Positions 44,991 through 58,524 are shown, counted from the stretch's first letter. The stretch: 64,000 nt of DNA from Pseudofabraea citricarpa (GCA_029641185.1 JAPWGK010000003.1:1-64000), one strand, 5' to 3'. Translations and numbers: made by a program. Notes: generated by a model not told the origin, from the sequence alone.

Positions 44991-45653
44991 GGTTGATGAT
45001 TCCGCTGCAGATGACGGCCAATAGCAAGTATTGCCTTTATTCAGCGAGTTAAAATTCTCTTGAACTTCAGTACGTGAAGGCTGAGTTTGAGAACAATTCG
45101 ACAGGCCAACTCGAAGAGGCAGAGAGAGGTGGTCCTCTTTATGCCGAGAAGATGGACCATCAACTCGCGAGTACACATGTGTTATCACTTGTTATCGCCT
45201 TCAAATGTTACTCCTTATGCAGTGAAACGTGGGTGGTTACTTTTCTCAATCTAAAAGCCGAAAGGAGCTAGTTTCTGATCTGGACTTCTGTTTGCAGCGT
45301 AGTTGTCAATTAAGCGACGAGATCAGAAGATAGGAAAGTTCGAGATCCGGGGCGTGCAAAAATGGGGTGCGAACCTATTTTGGATGCGGTCACGCGTCAA
45401 AACTAATTGTTATCTGGGCTCTTTACTCACCTGGTAGGATGATCGGGGTTTAATATTATGCTTATGAAAATTACCTTGTTTGTCCCCCGCTATAATTGAA
45501 TAACACTCTCCCAACGAAAATCAAATAGGCTGAAATTCACGTAATATATTATGGTTACTTGAAAACGTCTAATCGCAAAACAGAACGCATTCTTAACAGC
45601 TAGCTTACGTTGATGGTAGCCAGCTTTCTCACAACAAGAGACAAATTTCAAAT
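44991..45653. other. Intergenic, upstream of the permease
   Basis: Promoter of the permease and 3' flank of the peptidase. No gene is seen. Confidence 0.5.
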
Positions 45654-47677
45654 TTACCGACGCATCTCATCCACAACACGGATGAATTCGTGATAAAACG
45701 TTATCATCTCAAGCAACCCAGCAACCGGCATTCTCTCATCAACTGTATGCATATTTGTTCCTCTGGGATCCAACTCCGCCCGCCAAGGGGACATCCGATA
45801 TATCTGACTCGATAAATTCCAGAAGTACTTGGTATCAGTATTCCCTAATTGTGTTAGAGTTGATATTATTTGGAGGATAGAATAAGCATACCTGAAAGTA
45901 ACACAGGTGCTACGATAACTTCTTGGCCGAACACACCACGTAGTGTACCAGTCAGCCAGCTAAAACGAGGATCCGACGGGTCAGATGAAGGAGACGGCTC
46001 TAATTCATCGCTGCCTTTGAGGGTGATTGAGTTGTACCTGGATGAGTCTTGAGTCCCACAGGCTGTACTCTCATTAAAGCCGCAAAGTGTAAAGTTCAAT
46101 TCCTTGGTCAGTGGTGTCAAAAGATCGATATAATAATTCTTAACCGCTTGGACAGATTGATCAACAGCGATACGATGATTGACTAGAATATGAGCCGACT
46201 CAGGAAGATTATTTGCTTTGGCATTGTGTCAGTAAGCGTGTGGTAATTTGAAAGTGTGCTCACCTTTAGAGCCTCCGTGAACAACATCTATGGCAGATGA
46301 AGTCCTTACCAACGCCCGACTATCCAGCGACTTTTCCATATATTCAATTACTTTTCTTCCTTGCGTTTTATGCAAAATAGCATCTCTGAGTTCAGTTGGA
46401 ATAGTCTCGCTAAACTCTGCTAAACAAGAAAGGTAATTGGCAGTGGGGTTGCCACCAGTAAGACTTGATGGGAAAGGATTTCGTTCAATGAGCCGAATAA
46501 CTTCGGCGAGATACCCGACTTTAAGAAATGTTAGTAAACGTCTCGGTAGTTCCTGGCAAATACGTACTCGCTGTATGATCTGGTGGTGTTGATGAATGTC
46601 CACCGGCTGTCTCAACTGTGACTGTGACATCAATGTATCCCTTCTCTGCCGTGGCAGGCATGGCAAATTCTGTCCCAAAATGAGTTTCAATACCAGCAAT
46701 ACCTTCGTCAAACTAAACAAATATTAGCTTCTGCTATAAAAGTTGGTCTATAGTGACTTGCTATAATTTCCATGCTGTCTCGTCCGTATGTTTCCTCCAA
46801 GAGCTTGGAAAGAGCTTTGGCGCCGTAGCTTTCTGGAAACCCTCCCTCTTCATCAAACCCAACAGCCAAAATAACTGTTCTTGTCGGTATGAAATCGACA
46901 TCCAAAAGGGCTGTAATTGCTGAAAGCATAGCAATAAGATTGGACTTGTCGTCTTCAGAACCCCTTCCCCAAATATACTCTCCGTCATAATGGCCAGAGA
47001 AGGGCGGATAAGTCCACCTTGAAAGAGTTGAGTTTGGGACAGGCACAACCTGATGCTGTCAGCTGTTTTCGACTCTTTCAAGAGAAGGCGAGGCTTACAT
47101 CTTGATGTGCCATGAATAACAAAGGTTTAAGGGTCGTATCTGAGCCACTCCAGGTATACAACAATCCATGCTCATTCACAGTGTTAACTTTCAGTTTCTG
47201 ATAACTAAATTGCCCAAAGTAAGTACAAAATCGAAACATTAGCCTTCTCACTTACATGAGAGGATATGTAGCTTTGAGATAGTCTCCCAATTCATAGAAG
47301 ATGTTCCATCGGTTATCTTTCCCAACCTTTCCCATTTCATCATAAGAAATTGTTGGGACCTTGACAGCACCAGACAGTTGATTGCCAGAAAGATCACGAA
47401 ATTGTGATGTAAGAAATCGCTGTTCGATATTTATTCTGGTAATATCTGGTCGTTGCACGGGTTGATATGTCGGCTGTATTGGACATCGGGCTGCAAAATC
47501 TGTTTGAGAGGAAGTTGATTTTATGTCGGATGTTAATATAAACCATGTTCCTCTTTGGTATATTAACAGTGAAGCAACCACTAAAAGTGTAAGAAATGTG
47601 TTTCTAAGCCCATGCTTTTGCTTGTACTCGGGAGATATATCGAGCCCATTTTTCAGTTCGACTTTCCTGTCAGTCAT
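45654..47677 (-). CDS. M20 metallo-carboxypeptidase, CPS1-like, membrane anchored (576 aa)
   Basis: Seven exons: complement(47256-47677, 47099-47204, 46762-47049, 46568-46712, 46264-46518, 45892-46215, 45654-45844). A short cytoplasmic N terminus precedes one helix (NTFLTLLVVASLLIYQ). Zinc and catalytic motifs: FMAHQDVVPVP (His), GRGSEDDKSNLIAML (Asp), GFDEEGGFPESYG (catalytic Glu pair) and the dimerisation segment VETAGGHSSTPPDHTA. It resembles yeast vacuolar carboxypeptidase S / Gly-X carboxypeptidase, which releases amino acids from short peptides. Intron 3 (46713-46761) uses a GC donor (ATA|GCAAGT), needed to keep frame. It lies between the permease and a Zn2Cys6 gene on the same strand. 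Confidence 0.9.
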
Positions 47678-48184
47678 AATGTCTATTCTTGCGGGAATGC
47701 GATTGTGGCTCAACCGAAGAATACTCGAATGAGCGTTTGTAGGCAAGAGCTTGTATTTCGAGGTCTTGCGCAGGACGTCGAAGTTTTGTCTACCGAATCC
47801 GCTTTGACTTGCCGTGGCGTAAAGTCATGGGTATTTTCTCTGCTACCTAAATTTATCCAAGCGTCGATTTCAACAACCAATAAGCGCCATTCCCCAGAAA
47901 CTAGAAGTGGGGGTTTAGATTCAGAATTTTATACATCTTCCTTTCCCCCCCCCCAGTGCTATATTGTTTGCTGATCGGATGGATTTGCGGGAGACAATCT
48001 AGAGACCAAATAATTTGAAAAGGTTATTCAAGGATTTGGACTTGTTCATAAGTCGTTGGAGTGTTTTCCGTCCGGTCTCTTCATGTTCTAAACCTCGGTT
48101 AGCAAGAAAGATTGTTGAATACTTTATAACTAGTCATGTTAAGTGTGGTTGTATCGTTGTGATGATTGCTGAAATCATAACCTT
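47678..48184. other. Intergenic, no gene seen
   Basis: Upstream region of the peptidase; includes a run of ten C near 47947. Confidence 0.5.
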
Positions 48185-49685
48185 TCAAACAGCAGCAAAT
48201 CTATGGCCGCTTGCTTCCCATTTCCTAGCAAAAGAAAGCCAGTTTTCCTCTTGGCCGGCCCAAAATTTGGTCAGAAATTGAAGCACGTTGTTATAATGAC
48301 TAAAACCTGTTGTCGAAATGAGGGTTTGGTAGAGTTTAACCACAGCCTCTTGTCGATGAGTATCGCCATGACTTTCTGCTCCCGCGATGAATAATGGCCA
48401 GGGTAGATTCTGCGTACAAGCAGATATCTGTTTGAGATCATCAAGCTGCTCGAAGAGTCGAGCGGTGCAATAAGCGACGTCGAGTTGTACCGCTTCAGGT
48501 GAGTACAGACATCGATAAGAATATAAGAGACCCGCATGGTGATAAATATCTACCAGGTAGGTAAAGTCTTTTCTTGCAGGCTCTTGTTTTGCCAGCAGCA
48601 TCCCCGAAGCCATTAGTGTTGCACCAGCAGCTAAAACGAAAGCCCCACGCAGTTCCTTTGCTGTACCAAAGTCGAAGGAACCTACCGAACAGGCATCCGT
48701 ATTTCTTGAGTACAGGGTAACCTTATGTAATAGCCTCAGATACTCATCAAACAGCATATCTGTCCCCTCTTCACTTGGAAGAACAATTCCAACAGAAGAT
48801 TCCGATTCGAAGCTCGTGGTACATGCCAGTATGTCGTATATGGATAGCTGATTTCTTAGAAACATGTAAAGTTCGTGATTTCTGTATTCGGCGACAGGAA
48901 AGGCATTGATGAGAGTTCGTGCAGCGTTGCGATGAGATTGCCATGCCGAGGATTCATGACCAACCATTTCATAGTTAGAAAGTATCAGGATTGATGCTAA
49001 CATCCATTCTACAGTTTCGCAATCTATAGCCCCTTTGAAATCCTCCCCCTGAGCCAGTCGAGCAGTTAGTTGCTGAGCCTCCTGGGTAATCATAAAAATG
49101 ACCTTATCACGCGCCATCTTCGAAAATAGAGACTGTATATTATGTTGCGCTGCAAGGTGTTCATCTGAAACTGCAAGTATGGCAAGAAGCAATACTGGCT
49201 GAAGACGCGCAAGAGGTAGCACGAGTCTTCGGTATGCATTGCGCTCTGAGTCTAACCATACCATCAATCCGGCGATATGCTTGTCATAATGATCCAACAA
49301 GTGCTCGACGATAAGCTTCTTGGGAAAGTTGGATACAAGCTCTTCACATGATGATAAAGTCTTCGGGAAAAGATCATCTTGCCTTGTGGAACAATCACTG
49401 GGTTCCAGAGTGGATATCGAAGTTGGATTCGTCGTTCCCGGCACATTCAAACCTTTAAATCGGCCCCGGACTGCGATGCCATTTGCCCATCGAAGAGCTG
49501 AGCCATATCCCGGACAAGTCAAATTCCTCTTGGAGCACTTAAAGCAGCTCGGGATCTTTCGGTCACATCGTATTCTCCGCTTTTTACACGTCGAACAATC
49601 TAGGAGATCGTAAGCTAGTATCCATGTGCCGTATATCGTTGAACGGGAACTGAATCGTACCCTTTAAAGATAATTCTGTTGTCAT
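48185..49685 (-). CDS. Zn(II)2Cys6 transcription factor (479 aa)
   Basis: Exons are complement(49661-49685, 48185-49599). The first exon encodes only MTTELSLK plus one base. The intron (61 bp, GTACGA to CCTAG) leads directly into the zinc cluster DCSTCKKRRIRCDRKIPSCF, then KCSKRNLTCPGYG, which has the six-Cys spacing. The remainder is the helical fungal-specific regulatory domain (for example KKLIVEHLLDHYDKHIAGLM, TVEWMLASILILSNYEMVG, and GAFVLAAGATLMASGML). Likely a nuclear regulator of neighbouring catabolic or transport genes. The targets are inferred only from position. Confidence 0.88.
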
Positions 49686-51218
49686 AGTGGACTCGTCTCA
49701 ATCCCCATCTTATGTGACACCATTGATATATAACACAAATTTGGGTAAAAATGTGAACTGAGTTATATGTTAGCAAGGACGTTGCTTAGGGGCGAATCAT
49801 GAAGTTGTTGATGTGAGTTTATTTGTGTTTTTCCGTTCAGGTCCGAGGTATACGATTGGCCGATATTTATTAACCGAAAATACTGCGTTGACTTCTTCAA
49901 CCCACCCGATAACCTCTCCTTAACAATATGGCCATGGTCTAATTAGTAAAGAAAAGCCATAAATTTATAGTTCATGTGGTTTAGATTAAATAGGTCGTTA
50001 GAGACAAACTCCTCCAACGTAGGAAATAGCTTAAAACAAGGAATTACTCAAGCATAACTTCCTTATTTCTACTTCGCAGCAACGAAAACGAAATCAGGGA
50101 CTAATAATTCCAAGATGTAGAGCCAGTGAGTCGTAATTTGCCAGGAAAATCTTCAGTGACTTGCTGGGGCTGCATGGTCAGATGTATGTGGCTTCATCAT
50201 CGAATGACATCACCAGTTAGGTTCATGGCAGTTGCGCTTCAGCCTGCTGCACAAATCTGTAAGAGCAACATGGAACTTTTCTTATTCGAAAAATACTCAC
50301 CCTGCAACAGATTTATAGTCATTCAGTCTCTATTGTCTTTTCCCGGAGTCGCAGTGGTTTAATATGAAGCTGGGTATCTTATCTTTATTTCCGCAATAGA
50401 TAGCTGGCGGATCATCTGGTCTATTCGATGTGGAGCCCACTTCTGAATGGGTACCTTCCTCGGATTCTCCCCCCTTCCAAGACATCGTCTCCCCAGACCT
50501 CATCTCGCATCTCTCCTCACCAGATCTTGTTTTCTTAGCTCTCTCCTTCTCAGACCTCACGTCCTCAGACCTTGTACCTCTTCTAGTCGGATCTCTTCAA
50601 TTGTACGAGCAGTCCCTTACGATTACACGATAGCGAATACGAAAACGATCACCACACCGAATACCACTTACTCCTTTCGGTCGAGAAAGAGTGGCCCTCG
50701 CCGCGTAGTCGAACGTTGAGCGGCAGACTCCAGAGTACGCACCAGCTAAAGCCACACGGCCAAGTGCAGTCGCGCATCGAGGAAGATTTTACTCGAGTTG
50801 GAGCAGTTCACAAAGTTGGCTCCAGATGAGGATGAAATCTGATCAGAAAGGGTTTGCGCTGAAGAAGCTTCTTTAGCATGTACCTCAGGAAGCATCTCCG
50901 CTAATTTCAAGCAACATGCGGGACCTCATCGCTAGGTAGCAATGGCATGGCTACTCACAGCTAGGCTCCTTGGTTGGGTAGGCGCACACTTGGTAACAAG
51001 ACATGCCTCATCTCTAGATAGCAACTTGACTGACCGAAAACGAAAGCCTTTCAATCTGAAGAAACTTCTTCAAGGTGCCATATTTACAGCTTGGGCACAT
51101 ATCATCACCAAGTTACGCTGCAAGCTCTCACAGTGAATTTTGTATTCCAACTAAGCACTCGAGTAGAATACATCATGAAAAACGAGCGTCTATCCAGCTG
51201 TGCAGAAATAATCATACC
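49686..51218. other. Intergenic, no gene supported
   Basis: Short ORFs (for example 50430-50633 plus, rich in Ser/Pro/Leu with a loosely repeated CTCAGACCT-like word at 50490-50575) have no recognisable domain. Confidence 0.45.
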
Positions 51219-54213
51219 TCAAGTATAGATGTCATCCGTCAAAGCATTCAGCGAAAGACCTTCCTTTGCAAAGTCGACTCCATCCATGAAAAGAAGTGGC
51301 ATCTCAACCAATGTACCACGCACTCTCTCCAGCCAGTCCTTGACCTCCCCCACGCCACCAGGGAACTCCTCCTTGACAACGTGTCCATACTCGTACATGG
51401 ATGGCTTCTTCTCTTTCTCGTCCTTACCACTAGGCGATACAAAGTACTTTCCAAAGAATTCTTTGTAATCGTCCCAATTACGGACATTGTCTGCTGGTAC
51501 AGGATGGAACACCTTGGAAAAGACCTGTGTGTTGGTAGAAGCGGTCCCATTCCAAAGGTTCAAAAACTCCTCGGAAATTGGATCTTGTACCAACTGATCA
51601 GATCGCGAGCCCCAGTCATAGGCGTTGGGATCTTTGTCAATTGGCAGGAAGTTTGCATCTGGTCTGGTACAGTCTTGCCAAGGCAACAAACCCAAGTGCT
51701 TTCGGAAAAGCTGTCGACGAAGCGAGGCAGCAAATTTAGAAGCTTGGAAGGGCTGTCCTGCCATTGATGACTGAATTGGCGTTGGATCCTCGATGACGAC
51801 TGCGATCTCTGAATCATGGTAACCAAGCTGAGACCTGTCGTTCAAATTGGCACTTCCACATATGACGACCCGGTCATCAGCAATAAGAACCTTTGAATGA
51901 ATGTAAAGCTCTTCGCTAACAAACGCATCAATCTCCGCCTCTGAAGAACCTGTCCATGGTATGTCTTTGACAGAAGGACCATCCTGCATATAGCAGTTGC
52001 TAAGACTGTCTTCACGACTACCAGGGACTCTGTCGACCCGAGAAGCTGCTTCCTGATAACGATCGTATTGTTCGTTTCTTTGCCCTGGTTCTGCTCCAGT
52101 TCGCTCGCCTCTACCATCATATCCAGCACCAACTATGTCGTCATGCCCTCTTCGTGCTGACTCGTAGCTCACACCACTTTCACGCTCAGCTTGATTGATA
52201 GCGGTACCGATATTCAGTCGATCGTAATTTCGGAGATTGTAGAATCGAATGTATTGCTTTACATCTGGGACGCCTGCTTTTTCTACCTCTTCCATTATAC
52301 TGTGTCCACCACGACAAATGGAGAAATACTGATACTCCATGATGGCTCGAGTACCAAGACTGTCATCGGCGTGCAGATCGCCAGCGAATGCTGGTACTGA
52401 GGGCATGCAAACTATGACCTTGTATTGTTCTCCTGCCTGATGAGCTCGGACAATACGTTCTACAAGAGCTGCGCCAATTTGGTTTTTGACTGGGTGTTGT
52501 TCTTCGCCCGTTGCTGTTATGAAAAACTGGTTTTCAATGTAGACAAAGTGCTGACTGTCGTGAATGGTTTGGATATAGGCATCGGCAATTGAGTGTTCAG
52601 TGGCTACACCGTGACTCCATGTTGTGCAGCTCCGTACCAATTGCACGGAGGCTCCTGAAGGGTGGCGTGCTTGATTCTGCCCAGGTTCATTTTGTTCTCC
52701 GCTGGTAAAGCGTGAAACTCCGTGGTTGAAGCCACCCTGTACTCGATCAAAAATGCTTCCAGAGCCACCAGGAAGATGGAAGCGGTGACGATGAGCCTCC
52801 AGACCTCTGTCGCTAGATTCAACTCTGGGCTCATCAGTAGTGCCAGCACCTGTACCAGAAGATGTGGTTGAAGAGCCGTCAGGCTTGTAAGTCGAGTTGA
52901 AGCTTCCAGTATTTGGCATGGAGAGAGGCGCGTATCGAGGATCCTTTCTCACGTCATATTTTTCATAATAGATGAAGTTCCATCGCTGTACGAAATGTGC
53001 ACAAAGATCTTCAACCATCGGCCCGGAAAGGCAAAGCGATAGATCCGACCTAGAATCGTCAGCTTGGTCTTAATAGCTATGGCCTTGTCGAAATCGCAAC
53101 ATTCAGGGTTCATCCGCCATAATTGCTAGTTTTTAAGCAGTTGAAAATTGCGTGGAACGACTTTGTCCCACCTTGAATAGTTGGAATACGGTTGCAACCG
53201 CGAAGAGTTAAAAAAAATGCAGCAGTCATGGAAATACAAGGATTGACGACTTACCATCCCATACGCGATGACTTTGTTCGATCTAGCTTGTTGTTCTCCC
53301 ATTTCGTAACATCTTCGAAATCATAAACTCTAGCATTGTTAAAATCTTGTCCTGGGAACAAGATGTTTTGTAGATCTGTTGGGTGGGCATCCGCAATCGG
53401 GTGCGAATTGGTATCCCAGCGGCCAAAGCAGAGATCTAATCCGCCCATAAATGCAATCTTGCCATCGATAAGACACAGTTTTTCATGATGTGCCCAATAC
53501 AAGACAACATCCTTGTGCACACCATACACTGCGTTGATGCTATCAGCAGGCAAACTTGCAAGCCTGATATTGTTGAATGAGAAGTTCTTCAGGCCTTCTA
53601 CAATCTCCGATCCTAAGACTTGGCCATCTGGAGCGTGATCGGGATGCCGGAAAACAGCAATATTGGGATGCAATTGCAGGGCATCTTTGGTGTGTTTTGA
53701 GCAGACTGGAAACGATCAGCGCTTGAGATTAAAATGAAGAGACGATCGCTCACGTGTCAGCAACTGAGATACCTCCTTGTATACAATGATATTCACCTTC
53801 ACACCCCTTTCGGCAGCTGCAAGAAGGAGGCGATCGATACGATAGTTTTCATTTGCAGATGGAGGCCTGCGAAGGTAAAGCTCCGGGCTCAACCACCAAT
53901 CGAGGATCCAGATGCTCTCTCTTGCTTCTTCGAGGGCCACGGAGACAGCCCACATGTAGCCGCATCCATCGACGAACCATTTTGCGTCATTAGATGTGCG
54001 AGGGGGAGCGAAGCTGTTGTATCGATGATCTCGGTTGACTTGAGGCACATAGTCACCGGTCTCGCCGGCATTGGCCTGGGAGGAGGTGGGTTGCGAGTTG
54101 GTGTGGGAGGGGGAAGGCTTCTCTTCGTCATCCCCATCCAGCTTTCCAAGCTCCCGCTTAACATCAGCGGCGAAATCATCCAGCTTCGACTTTGCATGCT
54201 CGAAGAATGACAT
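51219..54213 (-). CDS. Phospholipase D (913 aa)
   Basis: Exons are complement(53754-54213, 53255-53705, 51219-53049); introns 48 and 205 bp. It hydrolyses phosphatidylcholine to phosphatidic acid. Two HKD motifs are present: HHEKLCLIDGKIAFMGGLD (about residue 225) and HSKVLIADDRVVICGSANLN in the C-terminal half, with YIENQFFITATGE between them. The N terminus MSFFEHAKSKLDDFAADVKR has no PX or PH domain, like the shorter fungal PLD class (for example Aspergillus PldA). A linker of about 150 residues (about 320-470) is Ser/Gly/Asn-rich and probably disordered. Confidence 0.93.
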
Positions 54214-55514
54214 GGTGAACACTTGGCTGCAGAGAATAGATAAAAAAAAGTTGATTAAGGAGGACGCAGGTTTGATTATTTTGATGCTATGTTGTCTTTC
54301 TTGTGATGACCCTGAGCCAGGAGGTTGAGTTTCAGATGTGAATTGACCCCATAGCTAGTTGTGTTGTTTGTGGCGCAGTTGGATGAACCTGAACCTGTTG
54401 CAGAAATGTGGCTGCAAGATCGCTGATCGCAGAAGCTACACGTGCAATTCACTTTGAGGGACGCACGTGGCATGGGAAATACTCTCTGAGAAATATATTG
54501 GATGTGGATGGTTCACCCTTATCTTGAACTTACATATCACTATTCTCTAGAAGTATAGCTAAAGTCGGAAGCTCGAGTAACAATTCAGGTGATTTAAGAT
54601 ATCGTGACTGCCAAGTGAATTAACTCATGGCCTTCTGAAACGTAATTCAAGCAGAAACATGCTCTCCTCGTGGGTATGCATGATTTTACCAGCAAGAGCA
54701 CACCTAGAATCCCTTTTTATCTTGAGGAGGGATGATGTTCATTTATCACTTTTGATTGCAAGGTCAGCCGCTTACTGCGCTACAACGCACCTGTCTGTCT
54801 CTAACCACCGGCCCTCCACTTTGGTTGCTCGACTTTAAGCTTGAATTAGTTCTTCCACTAATGTCGATACTGTACTGTGTGTGCTTTTGAGCTCCGGCTC
54901 GCATCTTTCAACCACCTTTGATCTTCTTCCGGCCGGATATGCCAATCAAGCGCGTCAGAGATGGAGTGCCACATCCATGCATGTGGATTGCGACTCGTGA
55001 TCAGATTTTTGGCAAGGTTGTTTTTCCAATCATGACTCCGGAAGCTGATTTCCTCTCATATTTCCATACTTGGACACAGGATTTCTAAGAAGGGCCGTCT
55101 TGCATTGAACGTGCGCAAGAACGCTCCCGCATCCGCATTATTATTGCGGGGGAAGAAAACATCTAGACCCGAAAAGACCACAGGCCCGTCGCTTGTTGGT
55201 GTCAAAAGAGGGAGCAGTACTCCGATGACGGCAGAGTTGTCACCAAAATCTCTCTACATAGAATTAAAATTCTTCCAGAATACCAAGAAAGACCTGTGTG
55301 AAGTTTTGTGTAACAGAGCTGAGTAGATCAGGGCAGATGTGTTTGCATCGGAACGGCTCTTAATATGCCCGGACAAGGTTCACAGTTCCTTCTACCGGGT
55401 ATTCCACGTTTTGGCTTCCAGTGCCGGTAGCTAAGCCTTTTGTTCTGATTTCAATGTGCAAAAACGGAGTCGGAAAAGCAACGCTCTGCCAAGTCTTTTG
55501 GTGTTGACAGGGGA

Positions 55515-55757
55515 GTGACGTTCTCCACAAGTCACCATGCAGCTTTCCTCCTATCTTTCTACCCATTTCAGCAAAGTGACGATGGGCTGAGTCCAAGGCA
55601 AGGTCGACTGTATGGTGCGCTTCAATCCGAAATTTGGAGAATGGCTACTATATATCACAATGTACTCCTTACAGTCTCATATTTGAGTGCCGAAGAGCGA
55701 GACGCGATATTCTACCGACCTTTACGCATAGCACTGCATGTGGCCAACATCAATTAA
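55515..55757 (+). pseudogene. Possible HET-domain remnant
   Basis: The open frame contains SEIWRMATIYHNVLLTVSYL, which resembles the HET-domain stretch in which an acidic/aromatic segment is followed by R-M-x-x-I-Y-x-N-A-x-L-T-I-x-A-x-S. No other HET landmark was found around it, so this is a tentative call. Confidence 0.25.
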
Positions 55758-57559
55758 CATGCCATTACACATTCCTCCGGCTTTTAAGCATAGTTCTGGA
55801 CATTTTCTTCTCAAAGGAATTTGCAAGCGGCATTGCGATGTTCTACCGATTTCAAGTCGAGAACTTAGTATTGTCAATGCGAGAGACCGAGCAGCCAGCA
55901 CTGCAAACGGAACTATACAAATACCCCTTTGTAAATATTGTATGTTACTTCCAAATCTTCACATATCTTGATTTGGTTACGTATATGGTGCTGCGTTCAG
56001 TAAATACTCCGTCCAAGAGCCAGATATGAGCGCTTAACCATCTAATAAAATGATGAGTGTAAAACGTCACAGAGCTACTTCCTTGCAGATTTGCCTTCGC
56101 TTTTAAGGTACATTGCGGCACTAAAAAGCTTGTTACTGCTATCCGATTGCTGAGGACCTAAAATGGTGTCACGAACCATAAGTCGTTTCTCGTTTTACCC
56201 CTACACATCTTCATGTCGCCTCTTCACCGGAGGGGCAAAAACCTTCTTTACGAACATCGAAAGACTTATATCTCTCAACTAGTGGTATGATGTCTTGGAT
56301 GATTCCAAATCTGTTCTCTTAGTATAACCTCACCTCTCCAAACTCCAAAGCCGGCCCCTTGCCATATTACACTTTCTTCGATAGATTGTTACCTGGCTAT
56401 ACTTAGAATATGTATTTTCAAAGAAAAGAGGTTGAATAACCCGACTTCAGACTACTAGTAGCTTCAATATTTATCAAAGATTCCCGCGCCAACCGACGTG
56501 GCCGTCGGAGAGGAAAGCAGAGAGATGTTAAATCACCTCCTACAAAAGTGCTGAAACGTTTGCTCTCTTCCACACAAATGAACCACACCAATCGATATCT
56601 TATCAGCTTATAAAAGCTGACCAAAATCTAAAAAGTTTTGGTCAACAGTGGTGGAAGAAATGTAGAGGTCGTATTTGCTCCCAGAGCAACGAGTCTTGGT
56701 ATTTTTCAAACAGTGCAACCACAACAATTAATGATTGTGGATTGACCGGATTTTGCCTGAAGGTAAAAGGCGCCTTACTGAGAAGGTGTAGTCCTAATTT
56801 CAAATAATCTGTTCATCACAACGAATGTTGTTCTCAAACTCAGCCGGAAACAGCTACTTGGTGACATTCGGACATTCTTGACCCGACCTTGATCCGAGTT
56901 GACATGTTCAGCAGTGTGAAAGGTTTGAAAGTCCTGCCGGAGGTTAATTGCATCTCTCTTTGCTATTTTACCATCAGTGAATATCCCTACTAAGATAGGC
57001 AGTCAAACATTCGGGGATACTCTCCGTACACAGCGGTAAATCCGCATGGCTATGCTCCGTACAAGCATGCGCGGGGAAGTAGCTTGAAGAAGCCATCTGA
57101 CAACATAGTTCCCCGATCTCTCCACCAACTGCACCTTCTAACATGCTTGTACGTAGCTAGCCATGTGTGTCCGGTCCGAGCGCGTCGGCACTTGGCTCCT
57201 AATTGAGCCACGAATGAAATCACGATCTTTAGCGACGGCAGATCTCAAACAGTCGCCATTTATCGTAGGGAGATTGTAACAAGCACACAAAGATATGATA
57301 ACGATAACATTGTGCCCAGCCGCTACCATGGTGTGTGAGGGTACTGTACGAGGTAATATCCAACCACTGTGCACAAGATGGATCACCACCTTCCTCGGTT
57401 GCGAAATGTTGCCTCGAACGTCCTGCCAAGCTCCTATGGAATGAGTTCCTCTAGCCAGAAAACCCTTCAATTTTACGAGAGAATGCCTCAATCCGGTGAA
57501 GCTGGTCTTGGTATTAACCTGAGGATATCAGACGGCCTTTCATGTTGCGTCTTTAGATG

Positions 57560-57567
57560 TATAAATA
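57560..57567 (+). promoter_or_regulatory. TATA box of the pectate lyase gene
   Basis: TATAAATA lies 171 bp upstream of ATG 57738, leaving room for a leader of about 140 nt that is CT-rich. Confidence 0.6.
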
Positions 57568-57737
57568 CCCAGCTTGTTCTGCTGTTTCCTGTTCTTTCTT
57601 CACCCTCTTCATCAGTTCTCTAGCCATTCCCTTCACTTTAAAGATTTACACGCTCTCTCAAGCATAAAACTAGACGTAAGCTCTGAGTTTGCTCTTCTTC
57701 CAAGCTACTTTACTAATAAATCTAGAATACCGCCATC

Positions 57738-58524
57738 ATGCAACTCAAATTCGCCGTTCTCGGCGCCACAATGGCTGCTCTGACTTCTGCTCAGACTCTG
57801 AACATTCCTGCCAGAGTCGGTGATATAATTTCACTTCCATCTGCCAGCCCTATTTCAGGAAGCCAGGACATGGGCAACAAGGAGTACGACCGAGGACATA
57901 AGTGCGACACCGACGACGATACGGGAAGCAGCAGTGCCGTGTTCATTCTCGAGGATGGTGCTAGCCTTAGCAACGTGATTATTGGCGCCGATCAACTCGA
58001 GGGAGTTCACTGCAAGGGTGCATGCACCTTGACCAATGTGTGGTTCAGAGACGTCTGTGAAGGTACGTTTTCCCTTACCAGAAAAAAGATGAAGCAGCTG
58101 ACATAGTCGTGTAGATGCTATTTCCGTCCTCGGAACCGGAAGTGTTCTCATCCAAGGTGGTGGTGCTCAGAATGCCAAGGATAAAGTTGTTCAGCACAAC
58201 GGCAGAGGTACCGTGACCATCAAGGATTACACTGTGGTCAATGTTGGCAAGTTGTTCCGCAGCTGTGGTAACTGCAGCAAGAACGGTGGTCCAAGAAACG
58301 TTGTCGTTCAGAACGTCAAGGCCAACACTGTAACTGCTGATCTCGTCGGCATCAACTCCAACTATGGAGACGTTGCAACTATTTCTGGATCGTGTGGAAC
58401 TGGTATCAAGAAGGTCTGCCAGGAATTCATTGGTATTGTGAAGAATGGCAGCCAGGAGTCGCCAAAGGTCGATACTACTGCCAACTGCCAAGGTGCCCAG
58501 TCTCAATCTATTCCAGCTTGTTAA
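57738..58524 (+). CDS. Secreted pectate lyase, polysaccharide lyase family 3 (244 aa)
   Basis: Exons are 57738-58062 and 58115-58524; the 52-bp intron (GTACGT to GTGTAG) joins RDVCE to DAISVLGTGSV. A signal peptide (MQLKFAVLGATMAALTSA) targets it for secretion. PL3 features: VFILEDGASLSNVIIGADQL, EGVHCKGACTLTNVWFRDVC, NGRGTVTIKDYTVVNVGKLF and RSCGNCSKNG, with many cysteines. It cleaves de-esterified pectin by beta-elimination and needs calcium. Length matches PL3 enzymes. Its presence supports a plant-associated or plant-litter lifestyle. Confidence 0.95.

Larger units (their letters stand above)
54214..57737. other. Long gene-poor region
   Basis: About 3.5 kb with only small overlapping ORFs, apart from the possible HET remnant at 55515-55757 listed separately. 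The last kilobase is the upstream region of the pectate lyase. Confidence 0.45.

Noticed and set aside
53734..54210. 158-codon plus ORF
   Set aside because: Antisense shadow of phospholipase D exon 1.
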